From G965218495 sp965262785 (GTDB lineage Bacteria; Bacteroidota; Rhodothermia; Rhodothermales; Bin80), in NCBI GenBank assembly GCA_965262785.1, contig OZ253559.1:620001-684000 (forward strand): a stretch of 64,000 bases of DNA, given 5' to 3'. Positions 16,820 through 24,450 of this stretch are shown here, piece after piece. The first letter of the stretch is position 1, and each line of letters starts with the position of its first letter. A program made the translations under genes and the position numbers. The notes under the pieces are model-generated. The model did not search any database. It was given only the letters and a program-made list of their open reading frames with translations, and had not been told where the DNA came from.

Positions 16820-18889
16820 TCATGATGAGGCCGCGGGTGTGGTTTGTGTTTTGGGGCTGATTCTGTACATTGCGAAGGCGCGCTTTCTGGCAGGAATCTG
16901 GTGGAGGTCAATGCCTCTGCCCTCCCGGGCTCGCAGTGCTACCGTGGTAGCGTGTATGGCGAGTTCGGCGGCGAGTTCTGTGGCGGTTTTGTACCCCTGT
17001 GCGCGCATCTTTTCGCGTTGCCGCTCGATTCCTCCCGGCAGGTTATTCCGTACGCGAATGTTGCGAATGCGTTTTGCGTTGAACCGTCCTCCCAGGCTGT
17101 CGCGGTGCCCGCGCAGGTCCAGCTCCTGGGCGGCTCGGGTATCATCGTAGCCTGCTTCAAGTAGTGCGTCCAGTTCGGCCAGGGCCTGCTTCGAGGCATC
17201 GCGACGGATGACCATTGCGCGGGGTCGGGGCAACTCTACCGGAGGTAGCTCGTGGGTGCGTCCGCCACGCAAACGCAATCCGACTGCCACCTGGTATCCC
17301 CTTCGGGTCACGGTGATGTCCTCGATGAGCAGTCCCAAGAGACGCTTCCGGTCCTCGTTGGTGGTACCGGCCGCTTCCCACACCCTGCCAAAGTCGCTGG
17401 CCAGCGCAAGGATGCGCTGGTCCAACTCGGCATCGGGCATGCTCATTTGGGCTTTTACATACCGCTCTCGTTCTCTGACGGCTTCACCATGGGCTTTCAG
17501 GCGGGCTTCCCATTCGGCCTCCAGCGTCGCGGACACGAGGCGGTTCGACGGGTCCACTTCCATGTACCTGCGACGGGCCAGATCCACCTGGTGCCGCAAG
17601 CCTTCGATATGGTTGATTCTCTGGCGGTCTGCCGTGGCAAAGTCGCTGCGCAGCTGCTCGCGCACCATCAGGGAAAGCGTCAGGTTCTCCCGGTTAACCG
17701 CGGCGACAACAAAGCCGCATACCGCCGCATCCAGCACGTCCCCGCGCATGCTTTGGCATGTACGCGTGCCGCGGCGAACGATGTTCTCCTTGCACAGATA
17801 GTACCAGTTGGTATCCCTGCAGCCGGAATAGTTGTAGTTCACGCGCATCCTGTGACCACACAGGCCGCAAATGATGCGGGACTGAAGCAAGGCCGCCCCC
17901 TTGCGTGGCGACGGCATACGCTCGGCCCCTCGAAGGAAGCTCGCCGCGTTCATGCGAAGGGTCTCCTGGTTGTGCAGATATTCCTCCCAGTCAATGTACC
18001 GCACATGGGCATCAGGGATACAGACCAGCCACTGGTCCATGGGCACGCGGGTATGCTGCACGGACCCGTCTGGGCGTGTGCGCGTGCTCGTACGGCCGTA
18101 GGCGTAGCAGCCGGCATAGCGGGGATTATGGAGGATGCGCTGAATCTGGTTTTGATTGGGCACGCCCCAGTGCACTTCACCGCTACCCGTTCGGGGCCGC
18201 GAAGGCAGGCGAATCGCTTGTCGCCGGAACCACTTGGTGGCCTGCATGGCTGATCCCAGTCGCCGGAAGGTCTTGAATACCAAGGCAATCGCTTCGGTGA
18301 TGGATTGATTCGGATCCAATACGATCTTGTCTGCATCGGTGTATGCCAACCCGATGGGCAAGGGCAGCTTGAGCTCTCCGCGCAGCGCCTTCGAGCGCTG
18401 GCCCCCGACCATGCGTTCGCGTATGCCGCGCAGTTCGTACTCCGAGAGCTGCCCCTTGAGCCCGAGCAGCATCCAATCGTTGATGTCACTTACGTCGTAG
18501 ATGCCATGTTCGTCCAGGATGAGGGTCTTCGCCACGGCTGCGATCCGAAGCAATTGATGCCATTCGGCACTGTCCCGGCACAGGCGTGATACTTCGAGGC
18601 TAAGCACCATGCCTACTTCTCCGGCGCCGACACGCGCACGCAGATCCTGGAATCCCGTACGCTGGGCACTGGTGGCGCCGGACTTGCCCTGATCCTCGTC
18701 TATGATGTCAATCCGGTCCTCGGGCCAGCCCAAGGCAATGGCGCGCCTGCGCAGATCATACTGGCGGAATTGACTTTCCTTGTTGGTCTGCACCTGATGA
18801 AGCGAGGACTGGCGGATATACAGGCAGGCCCGGCGGTTGAGATGGTCGGCGGTGATCTTATGGGATGAGGGTCTGGGCATAGGCAACAC
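16820..18889 (-). CDS. Large serine recombinase
   Basis: Site-specific recombinase of 689 residues that probably moves the element. N-terminal resolvase domain with the nucleophile Ser28 in ACLYIRQSS, IIDEDQGKSGATSAQRTGF and the arginine motif LEVSRLCRDSAEWH; then a recombinase domain (QIQRILHNPRYAGCYAYGR), a zinc ribbon (IICGLCGHRM then YYLC and TRTCQSM), a coiled coil (about 420-500) and a C-terminal region with an HTH-like TATELAAELAIHATTVALR. The size fits phage-integrase-type serine recombinases. Start ATG 18889. A 333-codon frame on the opposite strand is only its shadow. Confidence 0.92.
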   Translation of the reverse strand: MLPMPRPSSHKITADHLNRRACLYIRQSSLHQVQTNKESQFRQYDLRRRAIALGWPEDRIDIIDEDQGKSGATSAQRTGFQDLRARVGAGEVGMVLSLEVSRLCRDSAEWHQLLRIAAVAKTLILDEHGIYDVSDINDWMLLGLKGQLSEYELRGIRERMVGGQRSKALRGELKLPLPIGLAYTDADKIVLDPNQSITEAIALVFKTFRRLGSAMQATKWFRRQAIRLPSRPRTGSGEVHWGVPNQNQIQRILHNPRYAGCYAYGRTSTRTRPDGSVQHTRVPMDQWLVCIPDAHVRYIDWEEYLHNQETLRMNAASFLRGAERMPSPRKGAALLQSRIICGLCGHRMRVNYNYSGCRDTNWYYLCKENIVRRGTRTCQSMRGDVLDAAVCGFVVAAVNRENLTLSLMVREQLRSDFATADRQRINHIEGLRHQVDLARRRYMEVDPSNRLVSATLEAEWEARLKAHGEAVRERERYVKAQMSMPDAELDQRILALASDFGRVWEAAGTTNEDRKRLLGLLIEDITVTRRGYQVAVGLRLRGGRTHELPPVELPRPRAMVIRRDASKQALAELDALLEAGYDDTRAAQELDLRGHRDSLGGRFNAKRIRNIRVRNNLPGGIERQREKMRAQGYKTATELAAELAIHATTVALRAREGRGIDLHQIPARKRAFAMYRISPKTQTTPAASS

Positions 18890-19125
18890 GCAATGAGTGG
18901 ATGAGATGGCAGCTCATGGACGCGGCCTGCCTAAGCAGTGGAGCTGATGGTGCGATGGGTGCAGGCACGCTCGGAGCATAGATGCCCGGCACCCGTGCAG
19001 TAAGCACCAGCGCGCGCGCCAGGCCATGGTGGCACAGGATGGAGATGGCCTGGCTGTGCAGGCCACTGAGCCACCGCTGGCGCCACCGGCCATAGCGATG
19101 GGTGTCCTGGCAATCGAGCACTGCG
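18890..19125 (-). other. Gap between HTH and recombinase genes with a possible small ORF
   Basis: 236 bp. A 71-codon frame (18914-19129) begins at ATG 19129, overlapping the HTH gene's stop as ATGA, and another frame (18858-19121) runs into the recombinase start. Neither resembles a family I know; the overlap hints at translational coupling, but composition alone does not decide. Confidence 0.3.
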
Positions 19126-19578
19126 TCATGAGCGCTTTCCGGAGTTTTTTTTTGACAGCGCCCGGTGAAGGCCGCTGAAGTGGATGGTCACATCGAAGCG
19201 TTCGCGTATCAGCTCGGCGAGTTTGCGGACGCTGACGGCGCCATGCGTGGCCCGGTAGTCCTCGGCAAAATCCAGGATCTCGGGGGTGATCTTGCGGGGT
19301 CCCCGTGGCCCGCGGCGCCCCGGAATCAGGGCCTGCAGGCCGCCTTTCCGGAAGGCGCGCTTTGCGCGCACACAGGTAGGTACGGACATGCCGAACCGGG
19401 CCGCAGTCTCTTCGAGGGTCGTGTCTTTCTTATGAGAGCGTATCATCTCGTAGCGGACCTGCAGGAGGTCTCGCGGATCGAAGAAGGGGCTGCCTTCAAA
19501 CAGGGGATCGGAGACCGCTTCCGGGTGCGGGTTGAGGGTTCCGGACTTGCGTAGGCGTTCGCTTTTGTTGTTGGGCAT
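19126..19578 (-). CDS. Helix-turn-helix protein of the recombinase element
   Basis: 150-residue DNA-binding protein from ATG 19578. Blocks: LFEGSPFFDPRDLLQVRYEMIRSHKKD, a first HTH (TLEETAARFGMSVPTCVRAKRAFRKGGLQAL), a basic linker IPGRRGPRGPRK and a second winged-helix-like part (LRKLAELIRERFDVTIHFSGLHRAL; the first residues read VRKLAELI in this protein), ending in a KK-rich tail. Such double-HTH proteins resemble the DNA-binding half of IS630-type transposases without a catalytic domain and accompany large serine recombinases; a role in directing recombination or controlling expression is inference. The frame remains open upstream to 19731. Confidence 0.8.
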   Translation of the reverse strand: MPNNKSERLRKSGTLNPHPEAVSDPLFEGSPFFDPRDLLQVRYEMIRSHKKDTTLEETAARFGMSVPTCVRAKRAFRKGGLQALIPGRRGPRGPRKITPEILDFAEDYRATHGAVSVRKLAELIRERFDVTIHFSGLHRALSKKNSGKRS

Positions 19579-19717
19579 ACCGTCAGAAGTATTGATCACC
19601 ATGGAATATACACACTGCTTCGGAATGCGACAACAATACGCACAGAACAGCGATATATTGGAGCTATATGACGCTTCATTTGCAGTAATGTTGCGTAATT
19701 CTTGATCATATGTTGAA

Positions 19718-19793
19718 TTAATGGTGATCATCCAGAAGTGTGTCTACCAGCGACCTCAGTGCCACAAGATCGTCTGCCCGAAAGAGTGCACGG
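19718..19793 (-). pseudogene. DUF5372 family protein, C-terminal part (split gene)
   Basis: Last 25 codons of the DUF5372 gene, separated from the rest by the IS256-like element. On the minus strand it reads, after the duplicated octamer, RALFRADDLVALRSLVDTLL and ends with DDHH before TAA at 19718-19720. Joined to 22468-22754 across one copy of the octamer the frame is continuous and gives 120 residues. Confidence 0.85.
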
Positions 19794-19801
19794 CCCGCCG
19801 A
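19794..19801. repeat. Target-site duplication CCCGCCGA, left copy (layer 5)
   Basis: CCCGCCGA immediately precedes the IS256-like element; the identical octamer follows it at 22468-22475. Eight base pairs is the normal IS256 duplication size. Confidence 0.92.
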
Positions 19802-20105
19802 GGGATTGCACAAAATTTAGTTGGGTTTCGGCGGCTTCTGCCGAGATGGGCCCTCAAAGTAGATATCTTTTGGCAATGGATTGCGCTTCGGGCCGAGAGT
19901 GTGGGTGCAAATGGGGCGGTGCATGCCTATGTGGGCCCAATTGCGTGCTCACACGCGGATTTTCGGGCGTAGGTAGGCTCGTGGAGTGACTTTCCGGGCA
20001 CGATATCCCGCAGGGATCCTCTGATCGCACGCGTAAGCGGCGATCTTGGCAGGGTGCAGCGCCTCAGAGCGTCCAGGCAGCTGCGGGTTTTGCGTTATGC
20101 CAGCG
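19802..20105. other. Conserved 304-bp tail of the IS256-like element
   Basis: No convincing gene. The stretch lies downstream of the transposase and is kept in both copies. Near its outer end is a hairpin TCGGCGG-CTT-CTGCCGA (perfect in copy 2, at 60646-60662). On the plus strand a frame encodes a short Cys-containing peptide (CGCKWGGACLCGPNCVL), also kept in copy 2, but its start codon lies outside the element. Confidence 0.5.
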
Positions 20106-21422
20106 TCAGCAGCGCACTACTGCGCGGGGGCATCCAGCGGCAGGTGTTGCCTTTGCAGCCCCTTGGGGCTGGCAGACCGAATCCCCACTAACCCATTGAC
20201 CCCCGGAGGTGCTCAGCGCCTGGGTCAGCTCCTTCATGTCCTCCCGGCGTATCGGCTTCAGATTCGACTCGTACTGCATGAATATCGCCCCGCACCAGCG
20301 CTGACGCATCCCCGATGATCCCCAGCGCTTCACGTTCCGTGATCGGTTCGCAATAATGCTGTTGAGGTTCTCGATGATGTTTGTCGTCTTCAGACTGTCT
20401 CTGACAGCCTGGTTCCGCACCCCCAACCGGTGAAGCGCCAGCGTATCCTCCATACCCTCCTCCAGACTGCGTGCGGCTTTCGGGCACGACCGCTGCAGCG
20501 CTTCATGCAGCGACACAAGCGCCGCCCGTGCCTCTGCGTACGTGGGCAGTTCCCAAGCCGCCTGAAGCCGACGCTTCATTTGCGTGGCCGCTGGCTCGCT
20601 CTTGATGTGACGCGTCACATTGGTACGCTTGTGCCACTGGCAGCGCTGGAATACGACCGCATCCCCAAACACCGCGCCGATCCCCTTGCGAAGCCCGCGG
20701 CTGCCGTCCACCTGCACCAACAGCTTGTCGGTATGGGTGAAGCCCCGACGCAACAGATCCTGCAGCAGCGACTCCACCTGCGCACTGTTCTCGGTACGGC
20801 TTTCCGCAAAGCCCAGTACGACCTTCTCGCCCTCGGTCGTGATGCCCATCGCTACGATCATCTGCATACCAGCCAAATACTTGCCATCAAGCAGGAGCAC
20901 CGCAAAGGTGTGCTGATCGAAGCGGCGCGTCTCAAATGCCTTCAGTAGCGCTGCCGTCTGCGTTATGAAGGCGTTGCCAATGCTGCTGGCACTCAACCCC
21001 AGACTATCGGTGAAGACTTGGGCCGCCTGCCTGTAATTGCGCCGCGACAGTCCACACAGCAACCTTCTTACCACGCTTTCCCGGTCCATAAGCCCACGCT
21101 CGCGCAAGAGGCGGTACGTTTGCAGAGGACGCTCCTTTCGGGTTCGTACATTCCGCACGCGCGGAACGCGGACCGCAATGCGCTCCAAACCGACGCGGAT
21201 GGAACCCGGATTCGCCCCCCAGCGCTGAAAGCCGGTCTTATGGTGCTTCCCACGTGCACCGCATATGAAGTGGGCCTCGGCCTCCATGACCCATGTGGCC
21301 ATCTTGGTAAGAAGATGATCAAGACTTCCAAGGCAGCTGGCCAGGCCGATGAAATTCCTTTGCGCAAGCCCGCGAAGGTCCTCGATGAGTGATTGATCCA
21401 GCATAGGGGTATGGGTCATCAT
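20106..21422 (-). CDS. IS256-family (mutator-type) transposase, copy 1
   Basis: 438-residue DDE transposase. Catalytic triad by family pattern: Asp179 in LLLDGKYLAG, Asp239 in LLVQVDGSRGL and Glu351 in TTNIIENLNSII; the C/H motif FQRCQWHKRTN is present between them. N-terminal part contains a helix-rich DNA-binding region. A C-terminal tail of about 35 residues (CQPQGAAKATPAAG) is an extra. Translation starts at ATG 21422, overlapping the stop of the 322-codon gene by four bases (ATGA), so the two are probably translationally coupled. Differs from copy 2 at about a dozen residues. Confidence 0.93.
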   Translation of the reverse strand: MMTHTPMLDQSLIEDLRGLAQRNFIGLASCLGSLDHLLTKMATWVMEAEAHFICGARGKHHKTGFQRWGANPGSIRVGLERIAVRVPRVRNVRTRKERPLQTYRLLRERGLMDRESVVRRLLCGLSRRNYRQAAQVFTDSLGLSASSIGNAFITQTAALLKAFETRRFDQHTFAVLLLDGKYLAGMQMIVAMGITTEGEKVVLGFAESRTENSAQVESLLQDLLRRGFTHTDKLLVQVDGSRGLRKGIGAVFGDAVVFQRCQWHKRTNVTRHIKSEPAATQMKRRLQAAWELPTYAEARAALVSLHEALQRSCPKAARSLEEGMEDTLALHRLGVRNQAVRDSLKTTNIIENLNSIIANRSRNVKRWGSSGMRQRWCGAIFMQYESNLKPIRREDMKELTQALSTSGGQWVSGDSVCQPQGAAKATPAAGCPRAVVRC

Positions 21423-22387
21423 ACGGCGTTGAGGTTGATGAGAATCTCACGAAGTTGTGGCAGATGGGCCGCATGGGCCACACGGCGCAGATGAGCCTCG
21501 TGTTCCAACAGTGCCAGTGCCATCTGTTCGCGTTGCTGGAAAACGGCGCTGGCCGGGGTCTGCAACCTGCGACTGATGGCATCCATGAAGCGCATCACGC
21601 GCAGCCCCCGGTCGAGCTTGAGCAGCATGCCCGTGCGTTGAATCGTCAGAGATTGCTCCAGGCCCTCCCATAAAACCTTCGCTGCGGACCGATTGACGCG
21701 CGTCAAGTCCTGGTGAATACGGGTGAGTGCGCGTTCAGCTTCCCGGGCATCGAACCCGTTCCATGCCTGGCGGAGGCGATTGCGATACACAGGAACAAGG
21801 TCTTCCGGAAGACCACAGGTGACTTGATCCAACAGCGTATTGAGACAGCGCTGTATAGCGACCCTGGGGCCGAACACCTGGCGCACCGCCGATTGAAGTC
21901 CCGTACTGCTGGGCAGCACACAGAGCAGCCCATCGGCGGCCGAAAGACCACGATCGCACAGCGACTGCACAAAGGACGTAAGAGCAGAGACGTTTTCAGG
22001 GTAGCACGCTACCAGGCCAAGTATGCGGCGATAGCCCGTGATGGTCAGACCCGCTCCAAGAACGATGCTAACGCCGCGTGGGCACAGCCCGCGCAGCCAG
22101 ATCGCAACGATCGGGTCGTCTTGCAGACTGCGCGAATGCAACAGCTGCCACGCTTCATTCAACTGCGCCGAGTCCGGCTTTGTGTCCTGGGCCGCAGCAG
22201 AAGCCTTGATCACTACGGGCGGTGGCACCGGCTGCTGCTGCGCTGCCGGAATGGGCCAGTCGGTGGTCAATTGTTGCAGTATGTGCGTGCAGAGCTTCAT
22301 CAGAAGCCGCCGCGCGTCACCGGAGGGATTGATCTGGGCGTCTGCAGGCGCCTCAGTGCTCCCCAAAACAGGCTGTGAGGGGTTCAT
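21419..22387 (-). CDS. Catalytically dead IS256-like partner protein, copy 1
   Basis: 322 residues. Residues 98-182 align gap-free with 178-262 of the adjacent transposase (shared landmarks include the TEN/PEN block, LL near the second acid, VFG and QRC), and similarity continues through an AW-containing helix region to the C-terminus. All three catalytic acids are gone: Arg99 replaces Asp179, Pro159 replaces Asp239, and Ala (with an Asp beside it) stands at Glu351. The N-terminal 75 residues are Pro/Gln-rich and unrelated. The frame is intact in both copies despite about 14 amino-acid differences, suggesting selection for the protein. A DNA-binding, regulatory or heteromer-forming role is inference. 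Confidence 0.8.
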   Translation of the reverse strand: MNPSQPVLGSTEAPADAQINPSGDARRLLMKLCTHILQQLTTDWPIPAAQQQPVPPPVVIKASAAAQDTKPDSAQLNEAWQLLHSRSLQDDPIVAIWLRGLCPRGVSIVLGAGLTITGYRRILGLVACYPENVSALTSFVQSLCDRGLSAADGLLCVLPSSTGLQSAVRQVFGPRVAIQRCLNTLLDQVTCGLPEDLVPVYRNRLRQAWNGFDAREAERALTRIHQDLTRVNRSAAKVLWEGLEQSLTIQRTGMLLKLDRGLRVMRFMDAISRRLQTPASAVFQQREQMALALLEHEAHLRRVAHAAHLPQLREILINLNAV

Positions 22388-22467
22388 ATGGTTGGAAAGG
22401 AGTGGTGGAGGCTAGGGTCCACCTCCACAGCAACTTTCCAATTCCCAACTTGAATTTGTGCAATCCC

Positions 22468-22754
22468 CCCGCCGATGCCCGCTCGAAGTCGTCTACCACG
22501 CGCAAGTCTGTCCACGCTCTGGGCAAGCACCGCAGCGTGTCCTCATCCACGATGCAGCGCACCAGCTGCACTTTGCCGGTCGTCAGGCAGTATTGGCGCG
22601 GGAATCTGCGTCCGCGCCATGGATGGAAGGGATGCGTGACTTCCACCTGGTCATCTGAGCCGGCCGCCGCGACATGCTGCCGCCGTCCGGCATCCGGCAA
22701 GGATGATCCGCTGGCTTGGGCTAACGATGATTCCGGCTGCTTCGCATTTGGCAA
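22468..22754 (-). pseudogene. DUF5372 family protein, N-terminal part (split gene)
   Basis: First 95 codons of a small protein of the DUF5372 family, recognised by VEVTHPFHPWRGRRF, then VRCIVDEDTLRCLPRAWTDL and DDFERASAG. The family is found beside HTH and recombinase genes in mobile elements; its function is unknown. The IS256-like element inserted after ERASAG with an 8-bp duplication. The start is uncertain: TTG 22754 lies only about 10 bp from the element's end, so a later GTG near QVEVTHPF is possible. The rest is at 19718-19793. Confidence 0.8.
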
Positions 22755-22765
22755 CCTGAGATAAG

Positions 22766-23569
22766 GCCCCAGCGGAACAAGCCGTGAAGCTGGTCGGGGG
22801 GTGGATTCTGGCGAAGCTCCACGATCGCCGGTTCTTCAGCATTGCGGAGCTCAATAAAGCGATTGCCCCGCTACTGGAAGAGCTTAACGACAAGCCCTTC
22901 CAGAAAAAGTCCGGCTCACGACGCAGTCATTTTGTGGAGCGCGACTTGCCCGCCATGCGTGCACTGCCAGCCGTGCCGTTCACCTACAGGGACTGGAAGA
23001 AGCTGACCGTCCATATCGATTACCACATACAGCTGGACCACGCCTACTACAGCGTCCCCTACCGCTATGCGCGCAAGAAAGTGGATGTCTGCATCACGGA
23101 AAACGTGGTGGAATGCTTCCTGAAGTCAAAGCTCATCGCCGCTCATGCGCGCTTGCGGCAGCGGGGACAGCGCAGCACACATAACGATCACATGCCCAAG
23201 GGGCATCGCCAGTTTATCGATCAGGAATACCACCTGGACCAGACCCGCAAGATTGGACCTGATACCTCGGCGCTGGCCTTTGCAATCCTGGCAAACCGCA
23301 AGCGCCCGGAGCACGGCTACCGCACGATCATGGGGCTTGTACGGCTACAACACACCTATCCGAAGGAGCGCCTGGAAGCGGCCTGTCGCCTTGCACTAAA
23401 GCTCGGCACCTACAACTATCCCAGTGTCGCTGCCCTGCTTAAGAGCGGGCGTGACCTGCGGGAAGCGCCCGCGGCCAATCCCCCAGCCATCCTGCATGAA
23501 AACCTTCGCGGCGGAGATTACTTCGCCGACGGATCACTGTTTGCCAACCCTGAACCTGAAACGCCCTGA
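22766..23569 (+). pseudogene. istA: IstA transposase of IS21, C-terminal part (split gene)
   Basis: Last 267 codons of IstA. Starts at the junction with APAEQAVKLVGGWILAKL, where the Glu is the third catalytic residue, followed by ELNKAIAPLLEELNDKPFQK, YRDWKKLTVHIDYHIQLDHAYYSVPYRY (the Mu-transposase C-terminal domain) and a basic tail. In frame with 16028-16789 when the recombinase element is removed. An in-frame GTG at 22784 allows an open frame on its own, but without the two Asp residues the fragment cannot be catalytic. Confidence 0.92.
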
Positions 23570-23573
23570 GCCT

Positions 23574-24326
23574 ATGCTACACCATCCCATTATTGACAAA
23601 CTCGAACAACTTCGCTTCTACGGCATGGCCAACGCGCTGCGTGATCAGTTGGCACAGCCCGAAAGCGACCGGCTGAGCTTCATGGAGCGCATAGGCCTCA
23701 TGGTCGATCGGGAAGCCAGTGCCCGCGCAAACAGAGCCCTGAAGCTTCGATTGCGGCGCGCGCACTTGCACCAGGCGGCCTGCATCGAAGATTTGGACTT
23801 TTGCGCGCCGCGCGGGCTGGATCAAAGGCTGATGCTCGATCTGGCCAGTTGCGACTGGATCCGCCACCATCTCAATGTGATCATTACCGGCCCCACCGGT
23901 GCGGGCAAGAGCTTCATTGCCTGTGCCCTCGCCCACAAGGCATGCCTGGAAGGCTTCAAGGCCCGCTACCACCGCCTGCCGCGCCTGCTCGAAGAACTCG
24001 CGCTCGCCCGCGCGAGCGGCCGCTATCTGCAAGTCCTGCACACGCTATCCCGGCTGGATGTGCTCGTGCTGGATGATTGGGGCCTGCAAAGTGTGACGAG
24101 CGCGCAGCAGGAATGCCTCTTTCAGATTCTCGATGACCGGATCCAGAAACGCTCCACGATCGCTACCGGTCAAATGCCGGTCGAACACTGGCACGAGACC
24201 ATGCCTAACCCCACGCTCGCGGACGCCATCCTCGACCGGCTCGTACAACCCGCCTACCGCATCAAACTCAAAGGCGAATCGATGCGAAAACGACTGCTGA
24301 AAACACCAGCCCACACGCATCAATAA
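23574..24326 (+). CDS. istB: IstB AAA+ ATPase of IS21
   Basis: Transposition helper ATPase, 250 residues from ATG 23574. N-terminal LEQLRFYGMANAL, Walker A GPTGAGKS at about 102-109, Walker B LDVLVLDDWGL, and the family C-terminal block TIATGQMPVEHWHE followed by LADAILDRLVQPAYRI. IstB remodels target DNA and recruits IstA. It follows istA after four bases. The frame is open further upstream to 23424, but that part overlaps istA and does not resemble IstB. Intact, though its partner IstA is broken. Confidence 0.94.
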   Translation: MLHHPIIDKLEQLRFYGMANALRDQLAQPESDRLSFMERIGLMVDREASARANRALKLRLRRAHLHQAACIEDLDFCAPRGLDQRLMLDLASCDWIRHHLNVIITGPTGAGKSFIACALAHKACLEGFKARYHRLPRLLEELALARASGRYLQVLHTLSRLDVLVLDDWGLQSVTSAQQECLFQILDDRIQKRSTIATGQMPVEHWHETMPNPTLADAILDRLVQPAYRIKLKGESMRKRLLKTPAHTHQ

Positions 24327-24450
24327 AATCCGTAAACTCGTTCAATTCAACCTCCGAAAACATGCATCTAACCCAGCGCGTCCACATGGCTGCAGGGTGG
24401 TAACTTTAAATCAGATTACCCTGGCACTTTCGTCAGAATACACACCTGCC

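Larger units (their letters stand above)
19802..22467 (-). mobile_element. Two-gene IS256-like element, copy 1 (nest layer 5)
   Basis: 2,666 bp. Ends: GGGATTGCACAAAATTTAGT from 19802 and, read inward on the minus strand from 22467, GGGATTGCACAAATTCAAGT, an inverted repeat of about 24 bp with a few mismatches. It carries a 322-codon gene and a transposase gene with overlapping stop and start, then about 300 bp without a clear gene at the left end. A second copy of exactly the same length lies at 60620-63285. Typical IS256 elements are about 1.3 kb with one gene, so this one is about twice the usual size. Confidence 0.93.
16790..22765 (-). mobile_element. Serine-recombinase element with DUF5372 and HTH genes (nest layer 4)
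   Basis: A 5,976-bp insert in istA, about 3.3 kb without the IS nested in it. AAG is present at both junctions (16787-16789 and 22763-22765) and only one copy is needed to restore istA, as expected for the short core of a serine recombinase crossover. It carries, on the minus strand, a DUF5372 protein gene, an HTH protein gene and a large serine recombinase gene. I recall these three families travelling together in other bacteria, which supports this being a complete three-gene unit. Confidence 0.82.
15837..24444 (+). mobile_element. IS21-family element, interrupted (nest layer 3)
   Basis: Left end TGCATATTCTGATTGAAAG (from 15837) and right end, read inward on the minus strand, TGTGTATTCTGACGAAAG (from 24444), both starting TG as usual for IS21. 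The multiple terminal repeats typical of the family are present on the left. Genes istA (split) and istB follow each other. The element is flanked by CCTGCC at 15831-15836 and 24445-24450, a 6-bp duplication of sequence belonging to the left end of the DruA-Tn5 element. Without the nested insert it measures about 2.6 kb, normal for IS21. Confidence 0.9.

Noticed and set aside
17252..18253. 333-codon plus-strand open frame
   Set aside because: Lies antisense inside the serine recombinase gene, has no family resemblance and an odd composition; a GC-driven shadow.
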